NCBI RefSeq assembly: GCF_014839805.1
Contig: NC_051138.1
Span: 6,136,983 to 6,200,982, forward strand
Source: Manduca sexta
Taxonomy: Eukaryota > Arthropoda > Insecta > Lepidoptera > Sphingidae
Reading direction: 5' to 3'
Length of the DNA stretch: 64,000 bases
Below the pieces are notes generated by a model, which did no database searches, was not told the origin of the DNA, and saw nothing but the letters and a program-made list of their open reading frames with translations. The position numbers and the translations under genes were made by a program. Positions within the stretch are counted from its first letter, which is position 1, and each line of letters begins with the position of its first letter. Shown piece by piece: positions 1 to 13,680 of the stretch.

Positions 1-3000
1 TCAGGTATCAGATTTTAATGTCATCAACGACATTTTTTAACCTAATCGATATAACCATTAATTAAAAAATAAGTATAGTAAACGTTCAAAGCAAAAATAA
101 TGAATATCTTTCCAAATACGCACGACGTATCCAAAAGTGATCGCGTAGGCTTTTTCCGATTGATAATACAATCAAAACCGGCTACAAGAGGTGTGTGCAT
201 AAATATCGTGACGCTACATTGATTTCAAACGGCGGTAGATTTGTCCATCGCTTGTTAATGGGCTTTGGGACGTTCATTTATTGATTTACCACTGCGTTTG
301 CCTCGCATACCATACAAGCTGCTCTCGCAGCCAGTTTATGATTTATTTAATACCGCCGCCCTTTTTCAATAACATGGTAATCCCACAAAGCAAAATTTTC
401 TTTTGAAAAAGGAAATGTACGGAATTTTTGTTTAAAATTTTATACAACCTATTATGGTATATTCGCTTTTATTTTGGTAGTTATATAATCTGTATTTATT
501 TTATTAGTATACGAGAGAATTAACTGTAAGATTATAACCGTCGTTATATTATCCATATACGAGTATATATCTATAACGTTCTAATATACGCAGAGGGTGG
601 AGGTTGACAAATATGAGGTTATAATTTAAGATACAATTCCCTCATGTTTGTAAAGACATACAACTCGCAATACGCGCGCAGACACCACTCAGCAAATGAT
701 ATTTGAATTAAGTAAATTATATAGTAATCCCGTACATGTATATTTGTTACTAACTTATTTTTAATTCGGCTCCTTTCTTTGTGTGTAACTGTATATCGTA
801 ACAAAGAAATCTGTAATGTACGAATTGAAACCTTTTGTGAGCTCTAGATGTTACATTTTATTTTGATTTTTTGCTATGTCAATTCGGTCGTGATTTGTGA
901 AATTAATGATTACCAAGGCCAACATTGCGGCCAACAAATCTGTTTCCATATTCTTGAGCATACACGATATTATTAAACACATTTTAAGTTATTGAAACTT
1001 TGATGCAAAAGTTTTGCTCTTCTGGTTTTGCAAAAAGTATAATCAAGATACCTTACTCTTATAGAACTCATACTTGGTAAAATCGAAGACGCGGTTTAAT
1101 CGATTCGAAGCCCGCATAGCATCAATAAACACATTACCTAATAAGGTTTGATCTGTGACTGAGACTACTGTAGACAAAGCGGACAGTGCCGCGGACAAAA
1201 GCTAGTTACAATATAGATACGTTCCACATAAGAGTACATTTCAAAATAAATCGTAGACTTTATCGCTGAAAATATTTTATAGCATTTTTAGAGTTTACCG
1301 GTTTTAGGTTCAATAAATCGTTTTTTCGTTTCAATTGTTTTTTGTTGTTTAATTTATTTAATAAATCATTCGCATCGTGATTGCAGATAGTAAAACGTTT
1401 CGGTTCGTAATGTAAACTAGAATTTATTTCGCGTAGCTCACAACCGTTAATAAATTTCTAATGTTGAAAGATAATAAGATTTTCGCGGTGAATTGGACGC
1501 TGCTTGAGGTATTTTACTTTTAATGAGATTGTAAAGAACAAAAGAGTCCCGGAGTAACGGAAATTTAATTCTGCTCCACGTCCACTCCTGCTAGACATTG
1601 GGGAGAAATCAATCATTATTTTGTTGTAAATTCCTTTTCAACATAAAATAATGAATACCTACTCCAAATTTGTGCTGACTTGTTTCCCTTGCCTGTATTT
1701 TGCCCACAATATTATAGCGAAAGTGACATCACTAATGTTTATTTGCCATTTAACTTCTTAAGCGTTTTATATCCTTCGAGTGATCGAGGCCGTAATATCG
1801 TCTAGGCAGAGGGATTCGCCATTGGAACATGTAAGTTAAGGAATTTGTTTTCTCAATGGCCTTATAGTTTCCCTGGGACGTGGTCGTTACCTCGGATGAC
1901 TAACCTATTGTCCGAACCGTCACGTACATTTGCCAAAAATCGCTTTCGTTCACGTAGTTCTTTTAAGTTATCCAAGTCGAATGTATGTGTTGGTTATTAT
2001 TGAGTGTAATAAAGTTTTATAACCGTAATGTGGCTAAGCGCGCGACCCCTGTTCCATTCTTTTTTATTAATAAGAAACAAGTTATAAGGGTAATGGCTAT
2101 CGGCGGCGTAAAATATAAGTATTAAGAGACACGCGCATAAGTCCAACAAAGCCCTTTGGCTAGGGCCGGTGCCGCTAAGCCCCGGTCGCCTCTCACGCAT
2201 CCACCCGCATTACTTCTAATTGTGATTTAATGGCCCTCCGCGGCGGATCTACTTGACCTTAAAAATAAAATATTTCGCCATTCTTTCCTAAAACAGTTTT
2301 TTTTTGTTTTAAGACGTTACGGATGAATGTAAACGTCTTCAATAATGATGTTTCCAGAAAAAATATTGCAAAGTAGCTTCGTTGTTAAAACTTGTATTTT
2401 TTGTCCGAAATTTTTTCGTAATTTTACTGTTCATAATAAATAGGTCGTGATTTTTATTACGCAAGAAAATATCTCAATAAAACTGGCATTCCTTAGAACG
2501 TATTCTGTAATATTTCCTGGAAGGTTTATTCGAGTAAAATTAATGTCTTTGGCTAGATAATGATTTTTTGCATGGACTAAGAACAACCATCAAAGAGGAT
2601 TAAAAGAAATCACATACGTACTAAAGTAAGTTGCTGTTTCATATGTACTAAAACCTTTAGAAATTTTTAATTAATTTCTTCATTACCTAGCTACGAAATT
2701 ATATTTATTAATTATTCTTATTGTCATATTCACACACATAATGTATAAGAAAAAAGACATTAAACTTACGTGTTCTAAATAATTCGTATTTCAAATAGAA
2801 ACTAATAATAATATATTCAATAAAGTATAATGTTATTAAGAAATAATTTAACATCCAGTAAATATACTTCTTTATTATATTTACAACATTCATTCGCTTA
2901 TTTTAATATAAAAGTCAATGGAGTTAACGAGAAATCTATTTTCACAATACGATTTGTAAAATATTATTGTATAACAGTAAAATGTAGTAATTTCGCAGAA

Positions 3001-3606
3001 TTAAAAGTTGCGAGAAAAACGCAGTACCACGACGCCGGCGAAATAATCGTGATTTACCTAACGACAGATCCGGTCACTGACGAAGTTTTTTCATCGCAGG
3101 TTGGATTTTACAACTGATGAAATAAGAACTATTTTGTTTAATTAAGGTTTTATAAAAGGAACATGAGAGACTTATAATTATATCAATGTTTTTAAGGTTG
3201 ATAATTATATTGAACTCAATAATTAAGTAGTTGTAAGTTTAAATACACTAATATCATTAAAATTGGCTAAGATCAAAGCGTTCTAAGATTACATAGAGAG
3301 GACATTGGGAAGGTTGTCGTACAAAAATGCTTGCGCTCATTCGACGGTTACTCAGTGTATCGGGAAATAGCAAAACAGCCATGTAAAACAAAAAATATTT
3401 TTTCCATATCGTGATTTGCACGTTTTTAATGCGTTATAAGCATATTTTGTATAAATATGTCATTAATTTGTGTATTAATATCTAAAGACACTGTGACATC
3501 TTGTCACACGGACATTTTAATTCAACAACGATTTATTACCAAATTCGTTATTACTTTTATAGCACAAACTTAGTCTTGAGGTCGGGTTTATAATTTTACT
3601 GATAAT
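1..3606. other. AT-rich non-genic stretch
   Basis: I see no gene here. The open frames are short (under about 100 codons), lack recognisable motifs and have AT-driven composition. A somewhat GC-richer patch lies near 2030-2220 but shows no family signature. The stretch is best read as intergenic or intronic DNA. Confidence 0.6.
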
Positions 3607-3912
3607 TTTACTGGTAGGTCTCTTATATTTGGGAATACGCCTGGATAAGAACCACCGCAATATCTATTTTTTTTTTCTGCCCCCAAGCACCAGTGTGTAG
3701 TCACTGTTGTGTTCCGGTTTAAAGAACATTGTAGCCAGTGTAACTACTGGACGACATAATAAGACTTAACATCTCATGTCTCAGGATGGCGAGCGCAGTG
3801 GAATACCAAACAATACTTTGTAATTCAAAATGTTGTTTGGTGTTTGTAGTGTTTATGGGTGGTCATATCGCTTACTATCAGGTGAACAGCAAGATCGTCG
3901 CGTCATTCTAAA
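3607..3912 (+). repeat. dispersed repeat D, copy 1
   Basis: This segment matches the reverse complement of 32290-32598 over roughly 300 bp. Shared blocks include 'catctcatgtctcag', 'gcgagcgcagtggaatacc' and 'tcactgttgtgtt'. The two copies lie in opposite orientation 28.6 kb apart. No long ORF, terminal inverted repeat or poly-A tail is clear, so I leave the class open. Confidence 0.75.
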
Positions 3913-6900
3913 AAAGAAAGCAATAAGTTGCTAAAAATGTTATATGTCTTGGCAGCGTCGCTAAATTACAATAACTTAAAATAATCTAGTAATAATAGAG
4001 TGCTTAATCTTTAACGCTCACACTCCTAATGTTTTCTCAAGACGTACTAACTTAAAATAAAGTTAATTTTTGTTTTATTCACTCTATGGAAATGATCAGA
4101 TTGTAACTTAGGGGCTCAACGTTAAACAAACCTTGCTATATGTACATAAGAATGAAAATATGTTGTGAATCACTTAGGCCATACCAGCTTCTGTAGTTGC
4201 GTTGAAAACGCGGTAATATCGGCATATCTGTGTCGAGGCACAAAAGTATTTTCTGCTTGCATCATTGCGAAAAACCACGACATACGAAAATTCAATTCAA
4301 ACTTGAAAGTTCTTTCAATGTATGGCAATAGCAAAAGAATTGGAACGTTTGTTACACATGTACAAAGCTGGTTGCTGCATTGCAAAATCTAATGATATGC
4401 TCAAATTCGGGACTTTTACCAGGATTTGTAGATTTTCCACAAATAATTTCCCGACCAGGTTGTCGAACTAAAGATTTTACCAATAAATATCTTTGTCTAT
4501 CATCCTGTTACTAACATGTTGGATGTGTAAAAATAGAGGTATTATACATAAAAAACCTTGTGGGTAATTATTTTTATCATGGTCCTTAAATTTTAAATTA
4601 TTTTATTTTTATAATTTAAGGATTTTTTTTATTCTATGATATACCAACTGTATTTAGTTCATCATTTTAACAACAGTCTAGCTGTAAGACTAATAAGTTA
4701 TTTAAATTTAACCTAAACTTCTAATGAGAATATGATTAACGATATGTCTAATAACGCTTTTCTTATTGCCTCTATTAATGGAAGACACATTGTTCGAGTA
4801 TTCTTTTAATAAGTTAAGAAAACACAAAGAAAATTTATCTTGGACTAATTTGTATTACCTAACATTTAAAACCCATCAATTGGTGAATTTCGTTTTAGGA
4901 TTAATATAAACTGAAGGTATTTCGTACAGAACTACCTGTGTATTTATTATTCCCAAGCCGATTAATTAACGTAGTTTTATATTAATTAATTGGTTTGGGA
5001 TATTTACATATATATATTTTAAATACTACAAAGTTCTCACAATATTAAGAATTGCTTATATTTTAATATGTCATTAATTAATATAATGGCGATGAATTCA
5101 TCCTTTAACCAACCACGTAATCTAATGACAAAATAAAAGACCCTCTTATGCGTCAAACTTAAAGAAATTTTCATATGTTAAAATTGTTTGTCTTGTATTC
5201 TTTTGTGACCAACATGAAAACCCCAATCCTATTTCAGCTATAATTGTAAGAAAACATTTCGCTAAGGAAAACTGATAATATAATAGTCATAATAAAATGT
5301 AATAATTATAGTCATTAATTAATTTCGCCGAATTCCTTGGTTTCTCACGCTCTGCGTGGAATATATGAGGGCCGCTTAATATTCTAAAACCGAGCCTATT
5401 CGTACTACGCACTATATTCATAGAATAAAACATAAACCCATATTTCATAACTAAATTGATTCAATTGGATTTTCAGACGATCGTTTTCCATATTGTATAA
5501 TGAAATTTCCAATGCCACGTTTATTTTATTTTATTTGACTTATTATTATTGACAGTATACGCATTCGCAAGCGGTACAATTCGCATCGCAGGGAAGAATC
5601 CAATTACGATAACGTTATGTTCCGCATGAAAGTGTCGCGTTTATGGTAAAATATTAATGTATTTCAATTTGGGAAGGCTGCTACAGACCTCCATAAATAT
5701 CAACAGCGCTGGGACCTAGCGGGACGCGTAAATACTTCCACTAAAATTGAATGTTATTATCCGTGAACTAACGCCCCGCAGTAAAAGTGGGACGTTACTG
5801 ATGTCAGATAAAACTTACGACTCTATATTGAAAATATAAACTTCAGTTACAGTTCTTAACGCATCGATATTGGATTCTGTTCGCTCTAACTATTAATTAC
5901 ATTATCGATGTAATTTCATCTCAGGTTGATGTTTTGTATTTTAAAATAAGGCAATATAATCTTTGAGTGTATTTTTTAAACTTTATTTTATTTCTGTTAA
6001 GACCGACATCAGCTATTACACGTAGTTCTTTATTAATTTAGTATGTACTTTCACATAATTAACACGGAGAAGTATGACATCGATTGACTGTCATATATTT
6101 TATTCTTTATGGCCTAATTTATCTTTTGTATTTGAATTAATTGTACCTATCACCTAGTTATAATTTTGAGTTTTTATACATAAACGGTATTGAATAGCCT
6201 TATGTTCGTGAATCTTTACGAACAATGTGTTGCTTTTAATCAGGTATTCAAGAAAATTCAAGTTCTATTCGGAATCAAGAATCTATAAAACAAGTTTATT
6301 TCTGACGAAATTCGTCTTCCAAACGATTGTTTTAAACATGTCCTTCAGCGTCCAGCGCCGTAAAGTTAGCCGTAGTCATCGGCTTCTGAGAAAAAACAGA
6401 CTTTTCTCTTTTCTTTCAAATTACTTTTAAAAAACCCACGGCTTACTTCAAAAACTCATTCCTCTTATTGTTTCTTAATCAAGTTCATTCAGCATAATTC
6501 GTGAAGTATGAATTGTAAAATGTTTAACAATATCTCATTCTTTAAACTCAATAGACAGAAAGAAAATCGCGTATAATCTATCCAAATTGCATTTGGCAAC
6601 AACTTTGCAGCAATACACTCAGATTAGTTTTCTAAAGCGTCGACGAACACTAGATTCGCTTTAAGAAGAAGTTAGAGACAGATTTATAGGTCCCAAACAA
6701 ACGCAATACGATGCATGCTATCAACCAAACAAGTTGTTTCTAGATGCAGACTTTGGTCATTTAAATGTTGGATTTGATAAACTGCAAGCCGAAATTGCGT
6801 CGGTTTGCATTGGAATAGTGTGGATATGATAAATGCCAAATTGGGGTGTAAAATTGCCGCGTAGAACTATTCTTGTGATTTATTGTTTGTTCTTTATGTT

Positions 6901-7765
6901 TATGGTTAAATTTGAAGATTGCAGTTCGAGGCTTCTTATTGCGGAAAGTTTAAATTATATAACCCGGATGGTAATAATGGTATCATCCAATAGTCGTTAT
7001 GTCTTATTCTTTTAGACCAAACTATTTTATAAAAACGTTGGTGAAAAAATCATTTAATGAGATGCCCTTTTTGCAGTTTTGAACTAGTCTTAATATAAAT
7101 TTTTTTGTTAAGAAAAAAATTCCATTTAGGGTAATGTATGAAATCACAATAGTATAAAATATTGTTATGTAAGTTGCCAGGCATATCCATCGCACTCGCA
7201 GGCGCCTTCAGAACCATATCGCGGAACAACAGCACTCTGTGTCGTTTAAATTGTATTGAAAAATGATTTATGCCAACAATCTTTGGCGATACCCTCCTTT
7301 CTTTGCACAATTGATCGCTCCAAACGAAAACAATAAATAAAACTTGATTTAGAAAATTGATTTTGGTTTTGTGTATACAAAAAAGCGAAATGGTGATATT
7401 ATTTTTCGCTTCTTTAATTGTATTTAATGTTTTGTAAATCTATTCGAAAAGTTTTTATGCAATATTATCGAATTATGATTTTATACATTTCAATGATCAG
7501 ACAAGCGTATTGATTGCTTTATAATAAGCTCCACCTTCGCCCAGCAATATCAATCCTTTGTTAAAACTTTATTTAGACAAAGCAATTACAGCTAGTAATA
7601 ATTGTGTTGTGAAAAGCTTTCAAAAGACTTCTATCTTATCAATCTATTCTATCAACGCGGGCGGGAATTGCCTCACCAATGCCCATGTTCAGATAGGGTA
7701 ACTTCTTTAAGCAAAAATTGCGTATGATTATTGCTATCTATAATCGATCTAAATGAGACTGTAGT
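3913..7765. other. AT-rich non-genic stretch
   Basis: No gene, RNA or repeat family was recognised. The short opposing ORFs around 4165-4392 are antisense shadows of each other and lack motifs. Confidence 0.55.
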
Positions 7766-8097
7766 CATACAACGTAATATCATAATATAATATCAGCCCT
7801 GTATTATTGTCCCACTGTTGGGCACGGGCCTCCACTGCCACTGAGAGGGATTATGCCTTAGTTCACCACGCTGGCCTAGTGCGGATTAGTAGAAAAATTC
7901 CTATAGGGAATTTCTCAGGTATGCAAGTTTCCTTATGATGTTTTCCTTCGCCGTTAAAGCAAGCGATAATTCACAAAGAATACACACATATTTTTTTTAC
8001 AAAAGTCAGAGGTGTGTACCCTTGGGATTTGAACCTGCGGACATTCGTCTCGGCAGTCCGTTCCACAACCAACTAGGCTGTCGCCATATAACGTAAT
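7766..8097 (-). mobile_element. tRNA-derived SINE, family A, with target-site duplication
   Basis: On the minus strand a tRNA-like head near 8084 carries an RNA polymerase III B box (GGTTCAAATCC on the minus strand, near 8025-8035). A body follows that matches 50827-51150 closely and ends near 'cagccctg' at 7794. A 13-bp target-site duplication with one mismatch flanks the element (7766-7778, catacaacgtaat; 8085-8097, catataacgtaat). This is mobilisation by a LINE machinery, not a functional tRNA gene. Confidence 0.85.
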
Positions 8098-9550
8098 TGA
8101 ATATAATTTACTTTCGTAAATAACAATATTCTGCTCGTATAACACGTTTCTATATAGTAAATTCTATATGTCCCTTTTAGTGGTGTCTGTATCAATCAAG
8201 ATAAGCTTATAGCGTTGAATATGTATAATTGTATTTGTATACAGTTGGTATATGTACCTTTTTTTGAATAATTAAATAGATGTACACGTCTAAAATTATT
8301 GTTAATTTTACAAGAGATGATATTGAGGTGTGAATAACGACTAACAGTTTAATAGACTAATGGCGATTACAATATGCATTAACGTGTACAGTTATAATAT
8401 TAATTGTAGTGTAATTTGTACTACCCTGATTAATGACACTGTCATGAAGGCCATTAACGGTATAATGCGATTATTGGCAGGTGAATATTTCACAATGACC
8501 CTTTTGTCCCAAGCGTCACATTCGTTGAACGTACATAATGTATGTATATTGGTGTCAGTTTTAATACATTTTTCATACCGTCCCACTGGGCTAGGCGCGC
8601 CCCTACGTTTTTAATTAACTCGTTCACATTGCAATATCGGTTCTATGTTTAGTCCATACTTTATGCATGAGCATTAGTCTATTTGACTTAATGTTATTTT
8701 ACTTTTATAAAATATGTACGTTGTATAAATTTTAAAACAGAAGAAATCGTGGAAATCTGATGAAATATCCACAAGTTATAACCCATTGAAGTTTGATAGT
8801 AGAGGTGAAGGGGTAAGTGTCAAAAAACAGACAAGAGACGTAATACTTGAACCTGAGACTTGAACGTGATGTCAGAGGACATTACGATGCGTGCGAAAGA
8901 AAGAGATGGACCGATATCCCTACTCCAAACCCATTACTGCACGTAGTCACATTTAAAATTTGAATTACTGCTTCATTTCTTATCGAATTTTCATGTTGTT
9001 TTCAGAGAAGTCAGTTACATACTAAAAATGCACCAAACCAAACATAGACAAATACCCTATTACAAAACATTGTATCTTATACAGGGCCATATTGGCATTG
9101 TGTTAGTAAATTAAATCACATACTTATCTTTTTGAAAATGACTCGTTAAAATAAGTTTTTTGAACTATGGGGGAATAAAATAATAACAAAAAAGTAAATT
9201 TAATTTTACCCCCTTATGCCACTATTACTCTAAAATAATTCGGTGTAGCATCAAACTTACACTTTTCGTCAAAAATACACTCACTCACATATTTGCACTA
9301 AACGCATTTAAAAAACTAACACTACAATTGTTTGGAAAAATAATCGTTATTCGTGGATGATGTTTTGTGCAATGTTAGCAGATTAAAGAGGAGTAAGTTA
9401 GTGGTTTCATTTATTAACGCAACGTCAAAATCTTATTCAGTATTATCCTGTATTCAGGATATTTTTAAGATACACATAGTAATGCTTTAAGCTATTCTCT
9501 TCAATTGTTCTTTGGTACTAGTAAACAGTTAAAACTATATTGTATTTTTA
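8098..9550. other. non-genic stretch
   Basis: No gene was recognised. The segment 8800-8940 is somewhat GC-richer and could be an old SINE relic, but no B box is clear. Confidence 0.5.
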
Positions 9551-9784
9551 TACCCGTAATTATAAAAAAAAATACAAACACACATCACGCATTTATTCCC
9601 GAAAGGGTATGCAGCGGCGCAACCAGGGTACCCACTTTTCGCCAAGGGTGTTCCGTCCCATGATGAGATAGGGGGTGAGCTTATCTTTATATCAGACCCG
9701 GGAATCGAACCCAGGATCTCAGAGCGCTCCCGTACCACGCATGCAGTACAACTACGCCTCGAGGGAGTAATTTACCCGTAATTA
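9551..9784 (-). mobile_element. tRNA-derived SINE, family B, with target-site duplication
   Basis: A minus-strand SINE is flanked by a perfect 12-bp target-site duplication, TACCCGTAATTA, at 9551-9562 and 9773-9784. Reading the minus strand, the tRNA-like head contains a GGTTCGATTCC B box near 9703-9713. The 3' part (rc of 9590-9660) is shared with 63030-63283, including the gcagcggcgcaacc / gcagaggcgcaac block. Confidence 0.88.
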
Positions 9785-12028
9785 ATATTTCAATAAATAA
9801 GTAAATGAATTATAGACAATAAACAATCTAAGCTATTAATCTTATCTATGTATGGTAATATATAAAGGCTTGTTTACGCCAACAAGTGATAAGATCAGTC
9901 CGAGAAGTTGCTCAAACTACGCACAACATTCCAACGAAAAAATAGGGACACAATGAACAAGATTAATAACAGCAATGAATTAGCCACGGGAAATTGCTGT
10001 TCCTTGTTTAGTAAATTCTTCAAGAGGGATAGTAGGTTACGAAATAAAAATTGCGTCGCGTATGCGGTGGACTTATGAAGATGAAGTGAGCGAATTAGGA
10101 ATGTAAGTAATAATATTTCCCCGCTTTTCGGGACACAGCTGCCGTTCCACTATTTGAAACGTTTAATAGCAGGTGTTTAGGTTGCTGTTTGTACATTAAA
10201 GTTGATTTTAAGTCAGGTTGTAATTGTAACATAATGTGAATCCGGTAAACGATGAAACGATGTGATGTTCGATTAAATTGCATGCCGCTGTTAAAAGGTT
10301 TCAGGTGGTTGTTTACGTTTTTATTTCGTGCTGCTTTGTTTTTTTTATAGTTCTTTAATTTTGTTATTTATTACGCAGGGGGTTTAATTAAGTTGCAAAC
10401 AACATTGATGTTAGGTATAAGGATGATATTATTATATGAATCGTTTACATGAATACGTCTTGGTTCCTTTGGTGTCTTTAAGTTCAATATTCTATACCTC
10501 AGGAGGTTTTCAACTAAAAAATCCACTGATTTATCTGCGACTGGAATATACTTAATACTGATTAACGACAAGCTCATTCTAATCATTTCATGGGATTGAG
10601 ATGAGCTCCGCAGTCAGTGCACTAGTAGCAAGTCTGCCTACCCGTTTCAGCGCACAGGCGTGAGGTTATGTCAAGTTCACTATTCGATACAACAATTTCA
10701 CTGTATTACTTGTAGTCGCATGTTGTATACAAGTTATTTCAACACTTTAAAAAATTGGTCACGCAATCCATAAAGAAGTATAGTTTATTTGGGTATTTCG
10801 TAGGTATGTACAATGTTAAAAATTTCTTTGTTTTCCTACATAAAGAGATTTTGTTTAAACCTACTTATTGTTTGAAATATTGTAGCAAGGTGTTATATTT
10901 TTACGTTAGAAAGTACTACTAAGTCTACGTTAATTCCAAAGCACGGCGTTCAAATAAGGTTAATGCAGAAAGTTTAAATGAAACCTAAGAGGCGGGATTT
11001 AATTATTAAGAAAAACGCCGAACTGCTAGCACAATTTGCTAACCGAAATATTCCTGTAAGCTTCTAATTATTTAAAAGACATAAACTAGAATGAAATATC
11101 ATAGAATATTTGGCATAAGTATAGATTTAAAATAGAAGTATGAAAAAGGAAGAAAGACGTTTATTGTTGGGAAAAATATGAAAAAAATTTACTAAAATAT
11201 GACAATAATGACTAAAGAACAAAAAAACTTTAGGTAATTTTTTTTTTCGATTTCAACGTTTAGTTTCGACCATCTATACCAAGGATTTTGTATAACAGAC
11301 GATCGGGTTCCAGAAACATATATGATTAAAACAGAAGGGGTAGCTCATCAGCAAATATTTTCAAGCCAGTTGCGACCACAACTGAGTCATAAAAACTTCT
11401 ACATTATCGATTTAATAAATGGTATAATCTCCTCTTGTACAAAACAGTGGTGTTATAAAAATAGACCAACTTGTACTTCCGGCATGGCATTACGTTTCAT
11501 AGTAATGTGTATAATTAAACTCGATACATATTTAAAAATGATCGAAATTCATCTTGTGTTTAAATTTTATCATTAAGCCCTCTTGTATACCCCTTCCGGA
11601 ATACAGGTCATACTAAGTCACCGACTAATATCAATAGTACTTATGTACTATACTTATGTATACATTTTGCGGCTCTGTAAATTCTTCTTGAAATAATCAT
11701 TTCTCTATGGAGGTTTATGTGATAAAAATTTGCGATCTTCGTTTGATCTACCTTTTTGTACATTCGAATAACTTTACAAAAAATCTTATTAATATTGTAA
11801 ACCCAAATGTCAGTGAATATATTTGGATATTTATGAGAAGTAAAAGCGAAAACCTGTAATCTATTTAAAATTAGAATAAGTCTTACGTACTAACAAGATG
11901 TTCCAGTAATAAAGTATACTAGTAGTCATACTGAATATTACATATCAACAAATTCTAATTGTTGCATAGAGAATAATATCAGCTCAGATTAGCTCGATAA
12001 ACACATTTTGAAAATATATATCCAACTA
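9785..12028. other. non-genic stretch
   Basis: No gene or repeat family was recognised. The longest open frame (11322-11576) has no motif and looks like chance. Confidence 0.55.
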
Positions 12029-12100
12029 CCACTAGGCTAGCGTAGTAGTGATGGCTCGTGTCCAGTAATGGGATAGTGTATAAAACAGGGCTTGCATATT
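12029..12100 (+). repeat. 3' remnant of SINE family A
   Basis: The block 'cactaggctagcgtagtag' and the downstream 'aatgggatagtgtataaaacagggct' resemble the 3' end of the SINE at 50827-51150 ('cactaggccagcgtggtgg', 'tataatacagggct'). Head and B box are missing, so this is an old 5'-truncated copy. Confidence 0.6.
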
Positions 12101-12149
12101 TACAAATAATAACTCAATTGATATGAAATAGAGAACGCGTGTATAAAAT

Positions 12150-12425
12150 ATTAAAAACTAGGTGATGCTTCGCTTGCATGAAAAACCTTTCCCGCTACAA
12201 AAATCCCTACATCACTCTAGCGATCTATAACACCTACTTAAAATATCAGTATAAAATTTTAATTACCCAGGGGAGCAAATTGCTTGAATAAATGTAGCCT
12301 ATATGGTAATCAGGCTATGATCATCACTGTCCCAAAGGACAATGCCCAAAACCAGACTATCTTTACGTCAGTCATGCGTCTTAACCAAATATCCACAAAA
12401 AATCATCATTTTAATTATTTATAAT
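12150..12425. repeat. RTE-like repeat J, copy 1
   Basis: This shares block order with 14625-14930: a 'cttcgc' signature, a central 'attaccca(g/t)gggaa' segment with 'tgg/ttgaataaa', and a 'atgatatggtc'-like block. It is probably a degraded 3' end of an RTE-type LINE or a derived SINE; the assignment is tentative. Confidence 0.5.
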
Positions 12426-12428
12426 TAT

Positions 12429-12498
12429 AATTGGTATCAATTTATAACAAAAGGGAATTTGTTATAAATTGATACCAATTTATAACAAATTCCCTTTT
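12429..12498. repeat. two overlapping perfect palindromes
   Basis: Arm 12429-12451 is the exact reverse complement of 12458-12480 (23 bp, 6-nt loop agggaa). Arm 12449-12471 is the exact reverse complement of 12476-12498 (23 bp, 4-nt loop atac). The middle segment can therefore pair either leftward or rightward. No ORF is involved. The composition is AT-rich except for the GGGAA/TTCCC blocks. Confidence 0.9.
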
Positions 12499-12499
12499 A

Positions 12500-13485
12500 A
12501 AATGGAATAAAAAAGTAAATATGTACGATAAATGCGCTCGTACTTGAATCTATAATGTATGTATTAAATATATTATTCATCTCAAATATATTGTTATAAA
12601 ACAATATATTTTACTTAATAAAAAACAAACAAATGGCGACTTGTACTTGCATTGACAGAAATACTAAAGTCAGCTAAAACATGTCTGGACTTTTTGTTAA
12701 TTAATGAATATATGGGTACAGATTTTTATTACACTGGCAACTGAAATTAATGATATTTTGACACTTCAGATTTGTTTGAATGTTATATCATTAAAGTATT
12801 TTAATATTTTATCTTACTCAAGATCGGAGTGTTTTTCTTATGTATTTTAATGTTGAGTCGGGAAATCCTCTGTTAAAAAACAACGTGTATACTGTATAGT
12901 GTGTGTTTTGAACTTTGAGACGGAAGGCTTTTAGTTAGCAGCACAATGTCGTCTAGAGCCTAGACCCAGGACAGTTAATCGAGACGGCATATCCCGGCGG
13001 TGTATTATCTGCACCTTTTGCCGGTGCCACAGCAACGACAAGTATATTTCTTTGGAAGAGCTGTCCAGTTTGTAACTTGGGTATGTAGATTATTATAAAC
13101 ATACCCACAATGTGGGAAAATCTTGCCAAAGCTAAAGAAAACAGTTTAACAATAATAATAATCTGAACATGTTTACTCAACTTCTACATTATATTTTAGG
13201 TTTTAAGGCTGGAATGAGTTTGTGCTGCCTGCTGGAGATCAGCTAATAGAGAGGTTCACAGACAACAACATGACATGACCCGACCAGCGCTGCAAGAAGT
13301 TATTCACTCACTTCAGCAGTATATATAAACATGCTGCAGCTATATTAAATTTTTGTTTTTATTTTGGGATGCCAAGAATATATATCTCTATTAAAAATAT
13401 ACATCTATATAAAAATATGCATCGGATTTCGTATTTCTCGTTTTATTTTTCTTTCCCTATGATAATTAACTATTAGCCTAATCAG
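12500..13485. other. non-genic stretch
   Basis: Nothing was recognised. The ORF on the minus strand at 12953-13180 has no known motif. Confidence 0.5.
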
Positions 13486-13680
13486 GTTTTGAAGTGAGTT
13501 CCTGGGTTCGATTTCCAGGCTAAGCAACATTTTATCTCGGTGGTTCTAACATGAGTTGCCAGGGATCGGAATCCTCCAAAGAGGGTTGGCGTCAAGCATA
13601 CGGCCGGTCATAAAAACTAAGCTGAATCTATTCTATAATATGTGTTGACGCCATATTGGAGTGAGATAATGGTAGGTGGA
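13486..13680 (+). mobile_element. degenerate tRNA-derived SINE
   Basis: A pol III B-box-like sequence (ggttcgatttcc, 13505-13516) sits in a tRNA-like context with flanking cctgg/ccagg pairing. A SINE-like body follows to about 13680. Box A is not clear, so the 5' head is truncated or decayed. No target-site duplication was found. Confidence 0.55.

Noticed and set aside
4165..4392. Coding exon with frames open on both strands
   Set aside because: Neither strand shows a motif, and opposing frames of similar length are expected by chance.
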